This document shows, in pieces, positions 1-5,083 of a stretch of DNA of 8,235 bases. The notes under the pieces were generated by a model that was given only the letters and a program-made list of their open reading frames with translations, made no database searches and had not been told where the DNA came from. Position 1 is the stretch's first letter; every line of letters starts with the position of its first letter. This DNA comes from Bacillota bacterium (GTDB lineage Bacteria; Bacillota; Clostridia; Christensenellales; Pumilibacteraceae), in NCBI GenBank assembly GCA_009780875.1, contig WQZE01000035.1, forward strand, positions 1 through 8,235. The letters run 5' to 3'. A program made the position numbers and the translations under genes.

Positions 1-1466
1 GGTCTGAGAAAACAACGACCGCAACCAACTATGACCTATCCAACCTTGCCGATGGCAAAACCTACCAAATCAAAGTCAAGGCAACCAAAGGCAGCGTTGA
101 GTCCTCTTGGTCCAACACCGTCTCCTATACTCCCGAACCCCCCAAGGTCCATGTCCAAGTCTCATTTGATGCCAACGGTGGTAGCAACTTGTCACAAACA
201 AGCAAACAAGTAACTTTGGGCGAAACATACGGGGTGCTACCCACTGTTACCCCTCCAAGCGACCTATCCTTTGTGGGCTGGTTTGACGACAAGACAGGTG
301 GCAACAAAGTGACCTCGGCAACCAAAGTGACCAACCAAAATGCACACACCTTGTATGCACGGTTTGGTGAAAAAGTTGTCGGTGATACAAGCCCCGATGC
401 CGTGGAAGCCAGACTCCGCAATTATATGCCACAAGATTTGTATGAAACATTCTTCCCTGAACGGTATGGCAAATTTTCATCTTGGCACGAAAGTGAAGAA
501 GATTATTATAGTTATGACCAACTCATCAAAGGCGTAAGAGAACTCGCCAATCGCAAACTTCGCAACATTCGTGAAAACATCAACCTAGGGGATGTGGGCA
601 AAGTGTTTATCACAGACAAATCAACGGGTGTTGAGACAATGGTATTTGAAAGTGTTGATTTCAACGCAAATTCAACGGCCTTGTTTGAGACAATCGTTGA
701 CTATGGTTCTTTTATGGCGGATGGAGACGAGAACACACAAAAACGAGACCTTGCCGGATTTTTGGGACAAATTTCACACGAAACCAATCGTTTTGGTACA
801 AGTTCCAACACTCGTGAAGGTGCACTTGGATTCCAACAAGAACTTAATCATAGCGACACTGCTGGCACTGAATACACCACACAAGACCAATACCCAGGCA
901 GCAACACCTACAACCCTACCGCTTGCAAAAACTTCCCCCCAAACCTCAACAAATCATATCACGGTCGTGGCCCTATGCAATTGAGTTGGAACTACAATTA
1001 CGGTTTGTTTAGTGCAATGTTTTTTGGTGACAAAATGGTACTCCTTGATGACCCAGGCATGCTTGCAAGAGATGGCAATGGAGACCTAGCCCTCGCAGCC
1101 TCGCTATGGTTTTGGATGACCCCACAAGGGCTCAAACCCTCTTGCCACGATGTTATTACGGGTGTATATCAACCCACCGCAGAGGATATTGCCGATGGCC
1201 GCACGGCTGATAAAATTGGATTTGGTTGGACCATTATTATTGTCAATGGCTACTATGAGGCGGAAACCTCCAGAGATGGTTCTGTAACCTCTCCCAACGG
1301 AAATTACAGTGGGCAAATGGATGACCGTATTCAATTTTATGAATTCTTTACAGGCAATGCGTGGAAGCCAACAGGCGGTATCCCAGGCGTGACTACCACA
1401 GGACTGGAAGCCGACATTGACGGAGAGCAACTTGATACCGTAGGTATGAAAGCCTATGCGTGGTAA
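1..1466 (+). CDS. Secreted GH19 chitinase-like protein with FN3 and InlB B-repeat modules (5' partial)
   Basis: The frame is open from base 3, so the true start lies upstream; 487 residues are visible. They begin with the C-terminal half of a fibronectin type III domain (DGKTYQIKVKA, then SSWSNTVSYTP), followed by one InlB B-repeat (FDANGG, FVGWF, LYARF; about residues 55-122). The rest is a family 19 glycoside hydrolase, a fold that hydrolyses beta-1,4 GlcNAc polymers such as chitin. Its signatures are FLGQISHET (catalytic-acid Glu at codon 780-782), GFQQE (likely second catalytic Glu at codon 840-842), YHGRGPMQLSWNYNYG, LWFWMTPQ and KPSCHDVITG, which closely resemble plant and bacterial GH19 chitinases. 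An insertion of roughly 45 residues separates the SYDQL segment from the HET motif. FN3 and InlB modules are typical of exported proteins, so secretion is inferred; the signal peptide is outside the window. Action on peptidoglycan instead of chitin is possible. It stops at TAA, 24 bases before a terminator. Family call is firm; substrate is not. Confidence 0.9.
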   Translation, partial: SEKTTTATNYDLSNLADGKTYQIKVKATKGSVESSWSNTVSYTPEPPKVHVQVSFDANGGSNLSQTSKQVTLGETYGVLPTVTPPSDLSFVGWFDDKTGGNKVTSATKVTNQNAHTLYARFGEKVVGDTSPDAVEARLRNYMPQDLYETFFPERYGKFSSWHESEEDYYSYDQLIKGVRELANRKLRNIRENINLGDVGKVFITDKSTGVETMVFESVDFNANSTALFETIVDYGSFMADGDENTQKRDLAGFLGQISHETNRFGTSSNTREGALGFQQELNHSDTAGTEYTTQDQYPGSNTYNPTACKNFPPNLNKSYHGRGPMQLSWNYNYGLFSAMFFGDKMVLLDDPGMLARDGNGDLALAASLWFWMTPQGLKPSCHDVITGVYQPTAEDIADGRTADKIGFGWTIIIVNGYYEAETSRDGSVTSPNGNYSGQMDDRIQFYEFFTGNAWKPTGGIPGVTTTGLEADIDGEQLDTVGMKAYAW

Positions 1467-1490
1467 ACCCAACAACTCCTCATATCCAAC

Positions 1491-1527
1491 AAAAAGTGTA
1501 TTGTACCAAAAGTGCAATACACTTTTT
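1491..1527 (+). terminator. Rho-independent terminator after the GH19 gene
   Basis: A near-perfect inverted repeat has 13 Watson-Crick pairs (AAAAAGTGTATTG against CAATACACTTTTT). Three further inner pairs, including one G-U, close a CAAAA loop. The 3' arm ends in five T. It lies 24 bases after the chitinase stop and separates that gene from the dpa unit. Because the 5' arm starts with five A, it could also work on the opposite strand. Confidence 0.85.
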
Positions 1528-1559
1528 GCTTTGGCACACTCTGCCAATAAAAAACTTTC

Positions 1560-1590
1560 TTGTCATTTTTTGACCTGCCTGCATATATTA
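1560..1590 (+). promoter_or_regulatory. Candidate promoter of the dpaA-dpaB-asnB unit (sporulation sigma-type -10)
   Basis: CATATATTA at 1582-1590 matches the CATAnnnTA -10 element of mother-cell sigma-K promoters, and loosely that of sigma-E (CATACAnT). In Bacillus subtilis, spoVF is transcribed by sigma-K. The -35 side is ambiguous: TGTCATTTTT at 1561-1570 is at a plausible distance, but no clean AC or ATA element is seen. The same stretch also fits a weaker sigma-A promoter, TTGTCA (1560-1565), 18 bases, TATATT (1584-1589). Either way transcription would start near 1597, giving a leader of about 44 bases before dpaA. It is the best promoter candidate between the upstream terminator and dpaA. 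Confidence 0.45.
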
Positions 1591-1640
1591 TAGAGTTGTA
1601 AACCTTTGCAACCAAACAACCAAATTTTGTGAGGTGCCCT

Positions 1641-2471
1641 TTGTCCAAAACGCAAACAAAAACCGCCCCCTATCACTTTGTCTTGGACAAGGAGGATACA
1701 AGAACTTGTCTTTTGCAAGACACACTACAAAAAGCCAAATACAGCACTGAGATGCTCTGCTTTGCGAGTGTCCCCACACTCACCCCTGCAAACAAGCCAA
1801 AAACAAGCAAGCAAAAAGTGTACATACTCTCCCCCAAAAAGCAACTCACAAGTGATTTGTTGGCAAGCCTCTCTGACCATAGCCTGATCTTTGCCTATGC
1901 GTTGCCAAACGAGTGCAAGAGTCTTGTCACACAAAAAAATCTGACAATCCACACCTACGACAAAGACCCTTGGTTTTTGTACCAAAACGCAAACTTGACC
2001 GCTGAGGGCGTACTGGCACACTTGATACAAAACACAACCACCTGCCTTTCTGAGACCAGCACACTCATTTTGGGTGGCGGTCGCATTGCCAAGTGTTTGG
2101 CTCACTACCTCGCACCTTTTTGTGTGGCTACTTTTGTGACCAAAGACAAGACGGAGTCAGCCTATCTATCCACGACACGCCATTGTGTACACAACCCTCA
2201 TCAATTGACCGCTCTCTTGCCAAAACAAGATGTCATCATCAATACCATCCCACACCCACTCCTCAAACCATCCCACTACAAAAAATGTCAAAAAAATGTT
2301 GTGTTGATAGAGTTGGCATCACAAAGCGGACTGGACCCAGCCACGGCAAGCAAATGTGGCATCACGGTCACAAGATTGGACGGAGTCCCCGCCAAGACAG
2401 CGTCCAAATCGGCTAGCAACCTCTTGCTTGCCTTTGTCACTCGCACGCTAGGTCTCTCTATGGAGTCTTGA
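1641..2471 (+). CDS. dpaA: Dipicolinate synthase subunit A (SpoVFA/DpaA)
   Basis: This is the NAD(P)-dependent subunit of dipicolinate synthase, which with DpaB converts 4-hydroxy-tetrahydrodipicolinate to dipicolinic acid in the mother cell of sporulating Firmicutes. The 276-residue product is close to the usual length of about 290. Landmarks are NLTAEGVL (118-125, the family's TAEG motif), a Rossmann loop ILGGGRIAK (143-151), DVIINTIPHPLL (197-208) and LIELASQSGLD (222-232) near the usual DLAS/PGG segment. The family's GLPGK-A-P motif appears here as DGVPAKTAS (247-255). The N-terminal domain is poorly conserved. A TTG start at 1641 is chosen because GAGGTG at 1631-1636 is an ideal ribosome binding site for it; GTG at 1629 has none upstream. 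It ends in TGA. The identity rests on these motifs and on the adjacent, much clearer dpaB. Confidence 0.87.
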   Translation: MSKTQTKTAPYHFVLDKEDTRTCLLQDTLQKAKYSTEMLCFASVPTLTPANKPKTSKQKVYILSPKKQLTSDLLASLSDHSLIFAYALPNECKSLVTQKNLTIHTYDKDPWFLYQNANLTAEGVLAHLIQNTTTCLSETSTLILGGGRIAKCLAHYLAPFCVATFVTKDKTESAYLSTTRHCVHNPHQLTALLPKQDVIINTIPHPLLKPSHYKKCQKNVVLIELASQSGLDPATASKCGITVTRLDGVPAKTASKSASNLLLAFVTRTLGLSMES

Positions 2472-2633
2472 AAAACACAACGCACGCCAAGGCTCTTTGA
2501 TGCGTGTCAAACAATGCTCTCTATACGCCTTAAACACACTCCCCCAACTGCCTGCGTAACACGCTCCTCTTTATGGAGACCCACAAACACACAACAACCC
2601 CCTACGCAATCCACTTTTCAAAAGGAGAAAACA
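2472..2633 (+). other. 162-base gap between dpaA and dpaB with weak hairpins
   Basis: No gene is recognised here. Small inverted repeats are present: GCACGC (2482-2487) against GCGTGT (2502-2507), GCGT-AAC-ACGC, and CTCC with GGAG around 2568-2580. None has a T-tract, so none is a convincing terminator. A strong ribosome binding site for dpaB (AAAGGAG, 2620-2626 region) lies at the end. No convincing sigma-A or sigma-K promoter was found. The reading frame of dpaB stays open back to an ATG at 2514, but the 40 extra codons match nothing in the DpaB family. The gap is long for a dpaAB pair and may hold a leader or a decayed sequence. Confidence 0.35.
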
Positions 2634-3206
2634 ATGAAAAACAAAAGACTCGGACTTTGCATTACTGGCTCTTTTTGCACACTCAAAAGCGTGCTCCAAG
2701 TAGCCACCAATTTGTCCCAACACAACAAAGTCACCCCCATCTTGTCCTACAATGTACGGGACTTTGACACAAGATTTTTTGCCGCCAATGATTTCAGAAA
2801 ACAATTAAAAATAGCCACAAAGTGTGATACTATCATTGACACCATTGTAGATGCAGAGCCCATTGGTCCCAACAAGCCTTTTGATATTATGCTGGTAGCC
2901 CCTTGCACGGGCAACACCTTGGCAAAGATGGCACACGGCATTGTGGACACCCCCGTATTGATGGCGGTCAAAGCACACACTCGCAATGACCTGCCCGTCG
3001 TTCTTGCGGTCGCAACCAATGATGCACTCTCCCACGCAGGGCAAAACCTGGGCAAGTTGTTGGACACAAGGTATCACTACTTTGTCCCAATGGGTCAAGA
3101 TGACCCAAAACAAAAACCACGCAGTATGGTAGCAGACTTGTCATTGGTGGAGTCAACCCTTGACTACGCACTCAAAAGCAAGCAAATCCAACCCCTGCTC
3201 ATCTGA
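2634..3206 (+). CDS. dpaB: Dipicolinate synthase subunit B (SpoVFB/DpaB), flavoprotein
   Basis: This is the flavin-binding subunit of dipicolinate synthase, partner of DpaA in making dipicolinic acid for the spore core. The 190-residue product has the expected length and matches the family along its whole length. Landmarks are the N-terminal LGLCITGSFCTL (6-17; family GxTGSxCT), IVDAEPIGP (71-79), VAPCTGNTLAKMAHGI (88-103, flavoprotein-fold phosphate/FMN region), DTPVLMAVKAHTRN (105-118), VLAVATNDALS (123-133) and a C-terminal YFVPMGQDDP (149-158) then KQIQPLLI. The ATG at 2634 sits 7 bases after AAGGAG and begins exactly where family members begin. It ends in TGA, 25 bases before the next gene, so the two are surely co-transcribed. 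Confidence is high. Confidence 0.95.
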   Translation: MKNKRLGLCITGSFCTLKSVLQVATNLSQHNKVTPILSYNVRDFDTRFFAANDFRKQLKIATKCDTIIDTIVDAEPIGPNKPFDIMLVAPCTGNTLAKMAHGIVDTPVLMAVKAHTRNDLPVVLAVATNDALSHAGQNLGKLLDTRYHYFVPMGQDDPKQKPRSMVADLSLVESTLDYALKSKQIQPLLI

Positions 3207-3231
3207 CTTTTTATCAACCAAAGGAGTTTTT

Positions 3232-4962
3232 ATGTCCAGTCATATCTATGGAAAAATCAATTTGACCGCACAAACAGCGGTCTTGGATGCTGAACCATCT
3301 TGTCACCTTGCATCTATGTCCACCCCACAACACAACTATACGCTTTTGTTGTACGGGGATATTTTCAATACAACGCACCTCCGTGCAGAGGCTGCCAAGT
3401 ATGACACACAGGCCACCGGGTATGACACCGCAAAAATTTTGCTCGTACTTTTTGCTCACCTTGGCAAAAAATCTTTTGCTTTGTTGGATGGTATGTACAC
3501 CATCGCCATCTATGACAGCACTTGCCAAGGACTCACCCTTGTGCGTGATAGATTGGGGAGCCGGTCTTTGCTCTATGCCACCCAAGGAGATACCTTTGTC
3601 TTTGCAAGTGACTTTGCCACACTTTTCAAAAAAGGTGGCGTCAAGCCCGTTTTTGACAAAGCAAGTTTGCAACACATTTTTTTGCTAGGCCCCGCACACA
3701 ACCCTACCAACGGAGTCTTTAAGGGTGTATCCGCCCTTGCCGCAGGGCACTTTGTCACCTATGGATTGGATGGAATCAAAACAGAAAAATACTGGTCACT
3801 CCAAACCAAAGATTTGAACGGTCTCACAGAGAAGCAAGCCGTAGACCAAACCCGCACACTCATCCAAGAAAGCATTGACCGCACGCTCTCTACGCACACT
3901 CCCCCTGCCATCTTTTTGTCTGGTGGACTTGACAGTAGCATTGTGGCGGCCGTGGCGGCCAGCAAGTACAACCGCACGGGGCAATCCTTGGACACCTACT
4001 CCATTGACTTTGAAGACAGCCAAAAAGACTTTTTGCAAAATTCCTTTCAACCCACGCTGGACCGTGACTTTGTGGGCACAATGGTAGAGCGGATTGGTTC
4101 CACCCAACACGACATTACCCTGTCCAATCAATCGCTCGCAGACACGCTCTATGAGACCGCTGTGCATAGAGGCTTGCCCGGTATGGCTGATGTGGATAGT
4201 TCGCTCTATTTGTTTGCCAAGCAAGTCGCCAAAGACAACGCCTTTGCACTCAGTGGAGAGTGTGCCGATGAAATCTTTGGTGGCTATCCTTGGTACCACA
4301 TCAAAGAGATTCGGGATTTTGACGGTTTCCCTTGGTCAAGGTCTTTGGATATGCGTACACAACTTTTGCGTGGGTGCACCGAGAACACCGCCAAAGATTT
4401 TGTAAAAGCACACTACCAAGACACACTCCAAGGGATTGAGTACCACTCGACCGAGGATGACCTTGACAAACGCATACGACAACTTTTTGTACTCAATCTC
4501 TCTTGGTTTGGAGCAACGCTCCTAGAACGCAAAGAGAGAATGACCGTTGCAGCGGGTATCACCGTGCGTATGCCTTTTACGGATTATCGCTTGATTGAGT
4601 TTGCTTACAATCTCCCTTGGCAGCACAAAGCACTCCACGGCAGAGAAAAAGGGATTATGCGTGAGGCGTTTAGAGACACTTTGCCCACCGCTATTACCGA
4701 ACGCAAAAAATCCCCCTTCCCAAAAACATATAGCACGGTCTATCTCAGTGCGGTCAAAAATCTCTTGATGCAAACCCTTGACAAGACCCCCGTACTCAAA
4801 GAGATTGTCAACACCACCTACCTAGACCACTTGCTCACCCTAGACCCAAACGACACCACACAGGCTCCTTGGTACGGACAGTTGATGCGTCTACCACAAA
4901 TCTTTGCCTTTGTGGTGCAACTCGGTGCCATCATCCAAGAATTTGGTGTAGAGATAGAGTGA
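3232..4962 (+). CDS. asnB: Asparagine synthetase B homologue with degenerate, Cys-less glutaminase domain
   Basis: AsnB makes asparagine from aspartate, ATP and glutamine nitrogen. The C-terminal synthetase half is well kept and resembles the Bacillus AsnB type: PP-loop FLSGGLDSS (228-236), GMADVDSSLYLF (317-328), SGECADEIFGGYPW (341-354), LLERKERMTVAAG (430-442), GREKGIMREAF (470-480) and RKKSPFPKTY (491-500). The N-terminal half is a class II glutaminase fold but starts MSSHIYG where active enzymes start MCG, so the catalytic Cys2 is absent. The HRGPD segment is missing, NGEIYN reads YGDIFN (41-46), and the domain is shorter (576 residues in total against about 630 for B. subtilis AsnB). 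Glutamine hydrolysis is therefore unlikely; free ammonia, or another substrate, is inferred. ATG at 3232 follows AAAGGAG (3220-3226) by 5 bases. It is last in the dpa unit, which suggests expression during sporulation. Family call is firm, reaction uncertain. Confidence 0.88.
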   Translation: MSSHIYGKINLTAQTAVLDAEPSCHLASMSTPQHNYTLLLYGDIFNTTHLRAEAAKYDTQATGYDTAKILLVLFAHLGKKSFALLDGMYTIAIYDSTCQGLTLVRDRLGSRSLLYATQGDTFVFASDFATLFKKGGVKPVFDKASLQHIFLLGPAHNPTNGVFKGVSALAAGHFVTYGLDGIKTEKYWSLQTKDLNGLTEKQAVDQTRTLIQESIDRTLSTHTPPAIFLSGGLDSSIVAAVAASKYNRTGQSLDTYSIDFEDSQKDFLQNSFQPTLDRDFVGTMVERIGSTQHDITLSNQSLADTLYETAVHRGLPGMADVDSSLYLFAKQVAKDNAFALSGECADEIFGGYPWYHIKEIRDFDGFPWSRSLDMRTQLLRGCTENTAKDFVKAHYQDTLQGIEYHSTEDDLDKRIRQLFVLNLSWFGATLLERKERMTVAAGITVRMPFTDYRLIEFAYNLPWQHKALHGREKGIMREAFRDTLPTAITERKKSPFPKTYSTVYLSAVKNLLMQTLDKTPVLKEIVNTTYLDHLLTLDPNDTTQAPWYGQLMRLPQIFAFVVQLGAIIQEFGVEIE

Positions 4963-5005
4963 CCGACCACCCCATCAACAAAGCATAACCCACAAAACTG
5001 AATAC

Positions 5006-5051
5006 TACAAACAAAAAGACAGGCGTGATTGCTCCTGTCTTTTTGTTTGTA
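5006..5051. terminator. Bidirectional Rho-independent terminator between convergent genes
   Basis: An 18-pair perfect inverted repeat (arms 5006-5023 and 5034-5051, core AAAAAGACAGG against CCTGTCTTTTT) closes a 10-base loop. The + strand 3' arm ends in TTTTTGTTTGTA, and the - strand reads the same by symmetry. It lies 43 bases after the asnB stop and 32 bases after the stop of the convergent surface-protein gene, so it should end transcripts from both sides. Confidence 0.9.
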
Positions 5052-5083
5052 TGCTCTATACTTGTTTTTATCGGTCTCGGCTA

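Noticed and set aside
189..191. TTG 189 as the start of the chitinase
   Set aside because: The frame is open to the left edge and encodes the end of an FN3 domain and the first half of the InlB repeat, so the gene clearly begins outside the window.
1..1466. Prophage endolysin for the GH19 gene
   Set aside because: GH19 lysins occur in phages, but no holin, tail or other phage gene is seen, and FN3 plus InlB modules suit a secreted cellular protein. The region to the left is not visible, so this is not fully excluded.
1629..1640. GTG 1629 as the dpaA start
   Set aside because: No Shine-Dalgarno sequence precedes it. The GAGGTG just after it serves the TTG at 1641.
2514..2633. Start of dpaB at ATG 2514
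   Set aside because: There is no ribosome binding site before it, the 40 extra residues are unlike the family, and ATG 2634 has AAGGAG and the family N-terminus.
3160..3231. Upstream in-frame extension of the AsnB homologue to an alternative start at 3160
   Set aside because: It overlaps the end of dpaB and matches nothing. ATG 3232 has AAAGGAG at the right distance, and the homology begins there. The extension also contains no MCG start, so it does not rescue the missing Cys2.
3232..4962. Lasso-peptide cyclase or beta-lactam synthetase
   Set aside because: These also lack Cys2, but the C-terminal half here follows Bacillus-type AsnB closely (GECADEIFGGYPW, RKKSPFPKTY), and there is no precursor peptide, leader peptidase or beta-lactam gene nearby.
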